Assembly (NCBI GenBank): GCA_029266795.1 | Contig: JAQSWE010000003.1 | Span: forward strand, 1 to 43,788 | Reading direction: 5' to 3' | Length of the DNA stretch: 43,788 bases | Source: Alphaproteobacteria bacterium | GTDB taxonomy: Bacteria > Pseudomonadota > Alphaproteobacteria > Micavibrionales > UBA2020 | Shown here: in pieces, positions 16,305-23,391 of the stretch | How the letters are laid out: every line of letters starts with the position of its first letter | Numbering within the stretch: position 1 is the first letter of the stretch | Notes under the pieces: model-generated | What the model was told of the DNA's origin: nothing | Database searches by the model: none | What the model saw: only the letters and a program-made list of their open reading frames with translations | Position numbers and translations under genes: made by a program

Positions 16305-17570
16305 ATGACCAAAAGCGCCGCAGAGCCGGGCATTTTCGCGCAAATGACTCAAGACAAAGTCGTGACGCTCACGATTCTGGTCGCCGCCTTCGGCTATTTC
16401 GTCGATGTGTTCGACTTGTTGCTGTTCAACATCCTGCGCGTCTCGTCACTGAAAGACCTCGGCGTGCCGGAAGACCAGTTGCTGGATCAGGGCGTGTTCC
16501 TGCTGAACACGCAAATGGCGGGGCTGCTGGTCGGCGGGTTTTTCTGGGGCGTGGCGGGCGATAAATTCGGGCGGCTCTCCGTCCTGTTCGGCTCGATCAT
16601 CCTTTATTCGCTCGGCAATATCGCGAATGCCTTTGTCACCACTGTAGACCAGTATGCGGTCTTGCGGTTTATCACGGGGCTGGGTCTGGCGGGCGAGCTG
16701 GGCGTGGGCGTCACGCTGGCATCGGAATTATTGCCGCGCAAACTGCGCGGGCTCGGCACCACATTTATCGCATCCATCGGCGTGATGGGGGCGGTTGCGG
16801 CAGGAATCATCGCGAATTACGTGTCGTGGCGGCATGCCTACCTGATCGGCGGCGGCATGGGTATCCTGCTGCTGCTGCTGCGCGTGGGCGTCAAGGAATC
16901 CGGCATGTTCAAGAAAGTAGTGGCGGAAGGCGCGAAGGTGTCGCGCGGCAATATGCTGATGTTCTTCCGCGACCTTGACCTGTTCCGCCGTTATATAGCG
17001 GTGCTGATGATCGGCGCGCCGCTGTGGTGCATCGTCGGCATGTTCATCACTTTTACGCCGGAATTTGCGAAAGATTTTGGCATGGCGGACCCGCTGCCCA
17101 CCGCCGCGAATGCCGTGCTGTGGTGCTATGTGGGCCTGACCGTCGGCGACATGCTGAGCGGCCTGTTGAGCCAGTACCTGCAAAGCCGCCGCAAATCGAT
17201 TGCGTTTTCGCTGGTCTTCCTCAGCGTTTCGACGCTTATTTTCACGCATGTCACCCCGTCATCGGTCGAAATATATTATGCCATGTGCTGCCTGATGGGC
17301 ATCGGCGCGGGGTACTGGGCGATGTTCGTGCAGATCGGGGCGGAGCAGTTCGGCACCAACCTGCGCGCAACCGCCGCGACCAGCGTGCCGAACGTGGCGC
17401 GCGGGCTTGCCATTCCCATCACGCTCGGCTTCCGCGCGCTGATCCCCGTTTTCGGCGTCACGGGCGGCGGACTTGCCGTATTCGCGGTTGTTATGGCTTG
17501 CGCCTTTGCGGGCCTGCTGCTGGTCAAGGAAACCTTCCACGACGACCTCGACTATGTGGAAAAATCGTAA
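16305..17570 (+). CDS. Major facilitator superfamily transporter
   Basis: Proton-coupled metabolite transporter of the MFS with 12 predicted helices; 421 residues. The signature between helices 2 and 3 is visible as GDKFGRLSVLFGS, followed by LRFITGLGLAGELGVGVTLA and ELLPRKLRG, the pattern of the sugar/organic-acid:H+ symporter group. GGGGAA lies seven bases before the ATG. The gene begins the plus-strand run MFS, FecR-domain protein, malate synthase, puuD, with a 35-base gap to the next gene. Position suggests import of a purine or ureide, or of another compound feeding glyoxylate, but known urate and allantoin importers belong mostly to other families, so substrate assignment is only a guess. 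Confidence 0.88.
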   Translation: MTKSAAEPGIFAQMTQDKVVTLTILVAAFGYFVDVFDLLLFNILRVSSLKDLGVPEDQLLDQGVFLLNTQMAGLLVGGFFWGVAGDKFGRLSVLFGSIILYSLGNIANAFVTTVDQYAVLRFITGLGLAGELGVGVTLASELLPRKLRGLGTTFIASIGVMGAVAAGIIANYVSWRHAYLIGGGMGILLLLLRVGVKESGMFKKVVAEGAKVSRGNMLMFFRDLDLFRRYIAVLMIGAPLWCIVGMFITFTPEFAKDFGMADPLPTAANAVLWCYVGLTVGDMLSGLLSQYLQSRRKSIAFSLVFLSVSTLIFTHVTPSSVEIYYAMCCLMGIGAGYWAMFVQIGAEQFGTNLRATAATSVPNVARGLAIPITLGFRALIPVFGVTGGGLAVFAVVMACAFAGLLLVKETFHDDLDYVEKS

Positions 17571-17605
17571 GACAGGTGATAGGCTTGGCGGCACAGGAGA
17601 TTTTC

Positions 17606-18235
17606 ATGAAATATCTTTTTCTCGCCGCTATTCTGTTTTTTGCAACACCCGCACAGGCCGCAGAATTTGCAGGTTATGTGCGCGAAGTGTCGGGCGATGT
17701 GACGATTGACCGTGGCGCGGGCGCGAAGCCGCTGCACAAGGGCGACGATATCGCCATCAACGATAAAATCATCACGGCGAAGGGCGGCCGCGCAAAAATC
17801 GAATTCGCCGACGGGGCGGAACTGGTGTTGGCGCAGAACGGAAGCCTGAAAATCGACCAATACGTCTATGACCCGAAAAAGCCGCATGACGGCAAGGCGG
17901 AAATGACGGTGCTCGACAGCGCCTTCGCCTTCACCGGCGGGTGGATGGACAAGGGCGACAAATCCGACGTCAAAATGAATTTGAATTTCGGCACCATCGG
18001 CGTGCGCGGCACAAAAATCATGCGCGCGATGAACGGCAATGAATGCTGGATCTACCTGCAATCGGGCAATATCGACGTCTATAACAAGGGCGGCAAGGTG
18101 TCGCTGAAGCCAGGCGAAGGAACGATTATGTCGGCGAAAACGAAAGCCCCCGCCGCGCCGCATGTCTGGCCGAAAAAAGAAATCGAATGGATCTCCGCGA
18201 ATGTCGCGGGTGATACCAAGGAATGGAAACCGTAA
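17606..18235 (+). CDS. Periplasmic FecR-domain protein
   Basis: The 209-residue product has a signal peptide (MKYLFLAAILFFATPAQA, then AEFAG) and a FecR domain over about 20-130: EVSGDVTIDRGAGAKPLHKG, then DKIITAKGGRAKIEFADGAE with LVLAQNGSLKIDQYVYD. A second part, FGTIGVRGTKIMRA with YLQSGNIDVYNKGG, fits the same beta structure. Unlike anti-sigma FecR it has no cytoplasmic domain, and no ECF sigma or TonB receptor gene is adjacent, so it is more likely a secreted structural or ligand-binding protein. AGGAG lies about six bases before the ATG at 17606. It is one base from the malate synthase gene, an unexpected partner. Confidence 0.85.
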   Translation: MKYLFLAAILFFATPAQAAEFAGYVREVSGDVTIDRGAGAKPLHKGDDIAINDKIITAKGGRAKIEFADGAELVLAQNGSLKIDQYVYDPKKPHDGKAEMTVLDSAFAFTGGWMDKGDKSDVKMNLNFGTIGVRGTKIMRAMNGNECWIYLQSGNIDVYNKGGKVSLKPGEGTIMSAKTKAPAAPHVWPKKEIEWISANVAGDTKEWKP

Positions 18236-18236
18236 C

Positions 18237-19781
18237 ATGTTCGCCGTCACCGCCCCTGCTGTTGCAGGACAGGATGAGATTTTAACGCCCGAAGCCTTCG
18301 CGTTCCTGGAAGGCCTCGAGAAAAACTTCGGCAACCGCCGCCGTCTGCTGATGACAGAGCGCGCACGGCTGCAGCAAAAGCTGGATGGCGGCTGGAACCC
18401 GGATTTCATAGCCGACACGAAACACATCCGCGACGCCGACTGGAAAGTGCGCCCTGCCCCCGCCGATCTGCTCGACCGCCGCGTCGAAATAACCGGCCCG
18501 CCCGACCGCAAGATGGTCATCAATGCGCTGAATTCGGGCGCGAGCTGCTTCATGGCGGATTTCGAGGATTCGAACACGCCGACATGGGAAAACCAGATCA
18601 GCGGCCAGATCAACCTGCGCGACGCGAATGACCGCGCGATTGAATTCAAGGATGCGGCGAGCGGCAAGGAATATAAGCTAAAAGATAAAACCGCCGTGCT
18701 GCTGGTACGCCCGCGCGGCCTGCATATGGAAGAAAAACATCTGAAGCTCGACGGGCAGTTTCTGTCGGCATCATTCTTCGATTTCGGCCTGTACCTGTTC
18801 CACAACCGCACCGCGCCCTATTACTACCTGCCCAAGCTGGAAAGCTGGCAGGAGGCGCAATTGTGGAGCGACGTGATTTCATTCGCCGAAGATGCGCTGG
18901 AATTGCCGCGCGGCACGGTGCGGGTGACGGTACTGATCGAAACGATCACCGCAGCGTTCCAGATGGATGAGATTTTGCACGCGCTGAAGGACCACATCGT
19001 CGGCCTGAATTGCGGGCGGTGGGATTATATTTTCAGCTACATCAAGAAATTCCGCAACCGCGCCGATGTCATCGTGCCGGATCGCGGGTCTGTCACGATG
19101 ACCGCGCATTTCCTGCGCAGCTATTCGCTGAACCTCATCAAGACCTGCCACCGCCGCGGCGCGCATGCGATGGGCGGCATGGCGGCGCAGATTCCGATCA
19201 AGAACGACGAAGCCGCGAACAATGCCGCGCTCGAAAAAGTCCGCGCAGATAAAACGCGTGAAGCGACAGACGGCCATGATGGCACTTGGGTCGCGCATCC
19301 CGCGCTTGTCCCCATCGCGAAGGAAATTTTCGACAAGTTGATGCCGCAAGCCAACCAGCTGGACAAGCTGCGCGAAGACGTGAACATCACGGCGGTAGAC
19401 CTGCTGAAAGCGCCGGAAGGCAAGATCACCGAAGACGGTCTGCGCCGCAACATCAATATCGGGCTGCTCTACCTGAAGGCGTGGCTGGCGGGCAATGGCT
19501 GCGTGCCGGTCCACAATTTGATGGAGGACGCGGCGACCGCCGAGATTTCCCGCGCGCAATTGTGGCAATGGCGGCATCACAAGGCGAAGCTGGATGACGG
19601 ACGCGTGATCGACGACAATTTCATGCATGCGATGCTGATGGACGAAGCCGCGAAGCTGGACGCCGACACATACACCAGCGCCGCCGCCGGCATGTTCGCC
19701 GGCATGGTGATGGCACCCGTGCTGGACGATTTCCTGACAACGAAGGCCTATGACTGGGTGCTTGAGGACGAGCGCGCATAG
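18237..19781 (+). CDS. aceB: Malate synthase A type
   Basis: Condenses glyoxylate with acetyl-CoA to give malate, in the cytoplasm. The 514-residue product has normal size for the A form and the known motifs: FMADFEDSNTPTWEN, the catalytic-region arginine in LLVRPRGLHMEEKH, VTVLIETITAAFQMDEI, GLNCGRWDYIFSYIKKF and NLMEDAATAEISRAQLWQW. The ATG at 18237 follows the FecR stop by one base; the frame is open upstream only because it overlaps that gene. Its TAG at 19779-19781 abuts the puuD ATG at 19782. With no isocitrate lyase gene in view and a full urate-to-glyoxylate pathway around it, its likely job here is to assimilate glyoxylate from purine breakdown. Confidence 0.96.
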   Translation: MFAVTAPAVAGQDEILTPEAFAFLEGLEKNFGNRRRLLMTERARLQQKLDGGWNPDFIADTKHIRDADWKVRPAPADLLDRRVEITGPPDRKMVINALNSGASCFMADFEDSNTPTWENQISGQINLRDANDRAIEFKDAASGKEYKLKDKTAVLLVRPRGLHMEEKHLKLDGQFLSASFFDFGLYLFHNRTAPYYYLPKLESWQEAQLWSDVISFAEDALELPRGTVRVTVLIETITAAFQMDEILHALKDHIVGLNCGRWDYIFSYIKKFRNRADVIVPDRGSVTMTAHFLRSYSLNLIKTCHRRGAHAMGGMAAQIPIKNDEAANNAALEKVRADKTREATDGHDGTWVAHPALVPIAKEIFDKLMPQANQLDKLREDVNITAVDLLKAPEGKITEDGLRRNINIGLLYLKAWLAGNGCVPVHNLMEDAATAEISRAQLWQWRHHKAKLDDGRVIDDNFMHAMLMDEAAKLDADTYTSAAAGMFAGMVMAPVLDDFLTTKAYDWVLEDERA

Positions 19782-20990
19782 ATGGAAATCGACGTCACCC
19801 AATGGCTGAGCCTCGCGCTGCGCTGGTTCCACCTGATGCTCGGCATCATGTGGATCGGCGCGTCGTTCTATTTCGTATGGCTCGATCTTTCCTTGCGTCC
19901 TGCCAAAGATAAAAAAGACCGTGACGCCGGCGTATCGGGCGAAGTCTGGGCGGTACATGGCGGCGGGTTTTACCACAAGAAAAAATATCTCGTCGCGCCC
20001 GAAGGCATGCCGGACGACCTGCACTGGTTCAAATGGGAAGCGTATCTGACCTTTATCAGCGGCTTCTTCCTGCTCTGCCTGATGTATTACTGGCAGGCGG
20101 ATTTATACCTGATCGACACCGCCAAATACGCCTTCACCCCCGCGCAGGCGACATTTACCGGTTTGGCGTTCCTGCTGGGCGGATGGCTGTTTTACGATGA
20201 ATTGTGCAAAAGCCCTCTTGGCGAAAACGTGAAAGTATTCTCCGTGATCTGGGCGCTTGCGCTGATCGCTGCCGCTTATGCGCTCAGCCAGATTTTCACA
20301 GGTCGCGGCGCGTTTATCCATGTCGGCGCGATGATCGGCACGGCGATGACGGCGAATGTCTTTGCGGTCATCATCCCGAACCAGAAAAAGGTCGTCGCCG
20401 CTCTGCTGCGGGGCGGCAAGCCCGATGCGAAATACGGCAAGATCGCCAAACAGCGGTCGATGCACAACAACTACATGACCCTGCCCGTGTTGCTGATCAT
20501 GATCAGCAATCATTATCCGGTTTTATATGCGGGCGACTGGAACTGGGCGATCTTGGCCGCGCTCGGCCTCTCCTCATGGCCGTTCCGCCATTATTTCAAC
20601 CTGAAGGACCGCGGCATCACCGATTACCGCTTCCTGGCGGCGGGGCTGGCCGGTTTTGCGCTGACGATCTGCGCGGCGTCAGGATTATTCGCCGCACCCA
20701 AACCTGTCCAGCATATCGACGCGGCGTCGCCTGCCGAAATCCGCCAGATCGTGCGCACGCATTGCAGCGGCTGCCACAGCGACACGCCGACCCATGCGAG
20801 CGTCACCGAAGCGCCGAAGGGCGTCGCGTTTGATACGATGGAGCAGATTAAACAATACGCACCGCGCATCATCGAGCAGGCGGTGAAGGCCGATACGATG
20901 CCGCTCGGCAACGAAACGGGCATGACCGATGCGGAGCGAGCGAAACTTGGCGCGGGACTGGCACAGCAAACCGTTGAGGAAAAACACTAA
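19782..20990 (+). CDS. puuD: Membrane urate hydroxylase with C-terminal cytochrome c domain
   Basis: Oxidises urate to 5-hydroxyisourate in the inner membrane and passes electrons to the respiratory chain instead of directly to oxygen. The 402-residue product has about eight membrane helices in the first 300 residues, starting with WLSLALRWFHLMLGIMWIGA, and the PuuD blocks VWAVHGGGFYHKKKYL and QRSMHNNYMTLPVL. The C-terminal domain carries a haem c site CSGCH (Cys328, Cys331, His332) with a later Met as possible axial ligand (ADTMPLGN). Its ATG immediately follows the malate synthase stop, so the two are one transcript. The next enzymes of the pathway, UraH, UraD and PuuE, lie within 2.3 kb downstream. 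Confidence 0.93.
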   Translation: MEIDVTQWLSLALRWFHLMLGIMWIGASFYFVWLDLSLRPAKDKKDRDAGVSGEVWAVHGGGFYHKKKYLVAPEGMPDDLHWFKWEAYLTFISGFFLLCLMYYWQADLYLIDTAKYAFTPAQATFTGLAFLLGGWLFYDELCKSPLGENVKVFSVIWALALIAAAYALSQIFTGRGAFIHVGAMIGTAMTANVFAVIIPNQKKVVAALLRGGKPDAKYGKIAKQRSMHNNYMTLPVLLIMISNHYPVLYAGDWNWAILAALGLSSWPFRHYFNLKDRGITDYRFLAAGLAGFALTICAASGLFAAPKPVQHIDAASPAEIRQIVRTHCSGCHSDTPTHASVTEAPKGVAFDTMEQIKQYAPRIIEQAVKADTMPLGNETGMTDAERAKLGAGLAQQTVEEKH

Positions 20991-21013
20991 ATTGCGTCTA
21001 TCGCAACTTTTAC

Positions 21014-21148
21014 TTGACGGATTATCGTAATTCTGGTAGCCTGAAGAAGAGTGAAAGGAAGCCAAAAATGTCGGGGAGTCCCGGAAAACCACCAAAAACC
21101 CCGAAAATAACGCCCTTCTTCCTTTATCTCCTCAAACTTCTCCGAACA
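21014..21148 (+). promoter_or_regulatory. Promoter-like sequence and possible small ORF facing uraH
   Basis: The 158-base gap between the convergent puuD and uraH genes contains TTGACG (21014-21019), a weak TAGCCT 17 bases later (21037-21042), AAGGAAG, and an ATG at 21068. The reading frame begins MSGSPGKPPKTPKITPFFLY and stays open into sequence antisense to uraH. On the minus strand CGGG-ACTC-CCCG followed by ACATTTTT is a weak terminator candidate for uraH. A small protein, an antisense transcript or chance are all possible. Confidence 0.3.
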
Positions 21149-21505
21149 TTAACTGCCGCGATAAGTGCTGTAGCCGTAGGGCGAGACGAGCAGCGGCACG
21201 TGGTAATGGCTGTCGCCGTCGCTGATCCCGAACTGGATGGTGATGAGGTCCAGAAACGGGAATTTGGGCAGCTCGACGCCCATGCGGCGGAAATACTTCC
21301 CCGCCTCGAATTCAATCCGGTAGGTGCCGGGCTTGAAATCTTTCTCCGCCAGCAACGGCGCATCGACGCGTCCATCGGTGTTGGTCTTGGTCGCCAGCAG
21401 CAGCGTCGCCGCGCCGCCCGTGCCGAGCCGGAACAGGCGCAGACGCACCCCGTTTGCGGGGCAGCCATGCGCGGTGTCGAGAATGTGAGTGGTGAGTTTG
21501 CCCAT
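21149..21505 (-). CDS. uraH: 5-hydroxyisourate hydrolase
   Basis: Transthyretin-related enzyme that hydrolyses 5-hydroxyisourate, the product of PuuD, to OHCU. The 118-residue product has family length and signatures: LTTHILDTAHGCPANGV at the N-terminus with the catalytic His, the central Arg in GTYRIEFEAG, HYHVPLLVSPYGYSTY, and the diagnostic C-terminal tetrapeptide YRGS. AAGGAG lies eight bases before the ATG at 21505. It is transcribed against puuD and puuE, from its own promoter at 21530-21557. No N-terminal signal is present, so it is cytoplasmic. Confidence 0.96.
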   Translation of the reverse strand: MGKLTTHILDTAHGCPANGVRLRLFRLGTGGAATLLLATKTNTDGRVDAPLLAEKDFKPGTYRIEFEAGKYFRRMGVELPKFPFLDLITIQFGISDGDSHYHVPLLVSPYGYSTYRGS

Positions 21506-21529
21506 CGTGAAATCTCCTTGTTTGTTTCG

Positions 21530-21557
21530 AGCCTAAGCCTTGCACAGATTCCGTCAA
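21530..21557 (-). promoter_or_regulatory. uraH promoter candidate
   Basis: On the minus strand TTGACG (revcomp of 21552-21557), N16 and TAGGCT (revcomp of 21530-21535) lie about 25 bases upstream of the uraH ATG. The -35 is strong and the -10 weak. The octamer TTGACGGA also occurs upstream of allA and at 21014. Confidence 0.45.
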
Positions 21558-21653
21558 GAGCAAGCCGTACCCGCTTTCCGGAAATTCCCGTTAACGGCTC
21601 CCTAACCCCGTCCGCGTATCATGAAATATTCGCGTGGCGATGCGGGGGGAATT

Positions 21654-21818
21654 ATGGCCTTATACTGGAATACTGCGGACAGAAAAATCACGGCGCACGG
21701 CAATACGTTGCGCGGATCGGTGCCGATGCGCGTCAAGCTGGGCGCGCCGCGCGCAAAAACCCCCGCAGCATGGGCGAAATATGGCGACAAAGAAAAAACC
21801 GCGTTCCAGAACTTCTAA
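21654..21818 (+). CDS. Possible small protein overlapping the puuE start
   Basis: A 54-residue reading frame begins MALYWNTADRKITAHG at 21654, preceded by GGGGGAATT as a ribosome-binding site, and ends KEKTAFQNF at 21818. It overlaps the puuE start by 38 bases in another frame. The codons have the high third-position GC of neighbouring genes and the product is basic with no membrane segment. An in-frame ATG at 21621 would add 11 residues. I recognise no family. It could be a leader peptide coupling translation to puuE, a small protein, or a chance frame. Confidence 0.4.
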   Translation: MALYWNTADRKITAHGNTLRGSVPMRVKLGAPRAKTPAAWAKYGDKEKTAFQNF

Positions 21819-22785
21819 AAAACCCGTCGCTGCGAAAAACGGCGGCAATGGCGAGCGCCCGCCCGCGCCCCCGCGCGACCCGCGCGATTACGTGGGCTAT
21901 GGCGAAAACCCGCCCCATGCCAACTGGCCGGGCGGCGCGCGCGTGGCGGTACAGTTCGTCCTGAATTACGAGGAAGGCGGCGAGAACTGCGTGCTGAACG
22001 GCGACGCGGCGTCCGAAACATTCCTGTCCGAAATCATCAACGCACCGCGCATCGAAGGCCGGCATATCAGCATGGAGTCGATCTACGAATATGGCACGCG
22101 CGCGGGCGTATGGCGGCTGCTGCGGCTGTTCAAGAAATACAAGATGCCCGTCACCGTTTTCGCGGTCGCCCTTGCGCTCGAAAAATATCCCGCGATGGCG
22201 AAGACGTTTTTGCGCGAAGGGCACGAGATCGCTTCGCACGGCTATCGCTGGATCAATTACCAGGATATCGACATCAAGACCGAGCGCGACCATATGAAGC
22301 GCGCAGTGGAAATTATCGAGCGCCTGTCGGGCGAGCGCCCGCTCGGCTGGTATACGGGTCGCACCAGCCCCAACACGCGGCAGCTGGTGATGGAAGACGG
22401 CAGTTTCCTGTATGACGCCGATGATTACAGCGACGACTTGCCGTTCTGGTATACCGAGGCAGATAAAAAACAGCTGGTCGTGCCCTATACGCTCGACACC
22501 AACGATATGCGCTTTGCGGCGGCGCAGGGCTTCAATTCGGGCGACCAGTATTTCGCTTACTTGCGCGATGCGTTCGATGTTTTGTATGAAGAGGGCGAAC
22601 ATGCGCCCAAAATGCTGTCGATCGGCTTGCATTGCCGCATCGTCGGGCGCCCCGCGCGCATGGCGGCACTCGAGCGGTTTATCCAGCATGTGAAATCGCA
22701 TGACAAGGTCTGGATCGCGCGCCGCATCGATATCGCGCGCCACTGGATGGAAAAACACCCGTATAAGGATGCGCCCCGTGGATGA
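21781..22785 (+). CDS. puuE: Allantoinase, PuuE type (polysaccharide deacetylase fold)
   Basis: Opens the allantoin ring to allantoate. This is the cofactor-independent allantoinase related to polysaccharide deacetylases, not the amidohydrolase AllB. The 334-residue product has a basic tail (MATKKKPRSRTSKKP), then the PuuE blocks PRDYVGYGENPPHANWPGGA, VQFVLNYEEGGENCVLNGD, SMESIYEYGTRAGVWRLLRL, GHEIASHGYRWINY, GWYTGRTSPNTRQL, DDYSDDLPFW and LSIGLHCRIVGRPARM. The start at 21781 is chosen because upstream in-frame sequence does not look like the family. The stop overlaps the start of uraD, consistent with an operon. Its product is the substrate of allantoicase at 5748-6920. Confidence 0.94.
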   Translation: MATKKKPRSRTSKKPVAAKNGGNGERPPAPPRDPRDYVGYGENPPHANWPGGARVAVQFVLNYEEGGENCVLNGDAASETFLSEIINAPRIEGRHISMESIYEYGTRAGVWRLLRLFKKYKMPVTVFAVALALEKYPAMAKTFLREGHEIASHGYRWINYQDIDIKTERDHMKRAVEIIERLSGERPLGWYTGRTSPNTRQLVMEDGSFLYDADDYSDDLPFWYTEADKKQLVVPYTLDTNDMRFAAAQGFNSGDQYFAYLRDAFDVLYEEGEHAPKMLSIGLHCRIVGRPARMAALERFIQHVKSHDKVWIARRIDIARHWMEKHPYKDAPRG

Positions 22786-23290
22786 CGACAAGGAACTGTC
22801 GCGGAAACCCGCCGATGTCAGCCTCGATGAATTCCTGAAGATTTACGGCGGCATTTACGAGCATTCGCCGTGGATCGCGGAGGGCGCATTCAAAAGCGGC
22901 GCGACCACCGTGCGCGCGATGCATGACACAATGAAGAAAACCGTGGCCGCCGGCACCGATGAGCAGAAAATGGCGCTGGTGAAAGCGCATCCCGACCTCG
23001 CCTGCGCCCCTGCCGAGGCCGCGACGCTGACCGCATCGTCAGTGTCGGAGCAAAAGGGCGCGGGGTTGAAGGAGTGCACGCCGGAGGAATACGCCGAATT
23101 CCAGCAGCTCAACCGCGATTACAAGGCGAAGTTCGGCTTCCCCTTCATCGTCGCCGTGAAAGGGCTGCACCGCACCGATATCCTGCAGCTGTTCCGCCAG
23201 CGCATCAAGAACGACCCCGCGACCGAATTCGCAACCGCCCTGCAGCAGATTGACCGCATCGCCTATTTCCGGCTGATGGGGCTGCCGTAA
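22778..23290 (+). CDS. uraD: OHCU decarboxylase
   Basis: Decarboxylates OHCU, made by UraH, to S-allantoin. The product is 170 residues, the family norm, all helical. Key features are the catalytic His in KAHPDLACAP, the SSVSEQKGAGL loop, and FPFIVAVKGLHRTDIL. The start is taken as GTG 22778, eight bases after AGGA and overlapping the end of puuE by eight bases. An in-frame ATG at 22769 would add three residues but has no room for a ribosome-binding site. The overlap indicates coupling to puuE, the next enzyme in the pathway. Confidence 0.92.
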   Translation: MDDDKELSRKPADVSLDEFLKIYGGIYEHSPWIAEGAFKSGATTVRAMHDTMKKTVAAGTDEQKMALVKAHPDLACAPAEAATLTASSVSEQKGAGLKECTPEEYAEFQQLNRDYKAKFGFPFIVAVKGLHRTDILQLFRQRIKNDPATEFATALQQIDRIAYFRLMGLP

Positions 23291-23327
23291 AACTTGGCGT
23301 CATTATGGATAAAAAGACCCGAATCAA

Positions 23328-23357
23328 TTGACGCTGCCACATGCATTTTCGGATAGT
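23328..23357 (+). promoter_or_regulatory. guaA promoter candidate
   Basis: TTGACG (23328-23333), N18 and GATAGT (23352-23357) lie in the 101-base gap between uraD and guaA, about 35 bases ahead of the guaA start. This supports guaA being transcribed separately from the purine-degradation genes. Confidence 0.5.
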
Positions 23358-23391
23358 AGCGCTTCGATAAAACGCGCGAAGGAGCCGACCG

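Noticed and set aside
21014..21964. 316-codon plus-strand frame through uraH and into puuE
   Set aside because: Most of it is antisense to uraH or out of frame with puuE; only the first part, in non-coding sequence, was kept as a low-confidence possibility.
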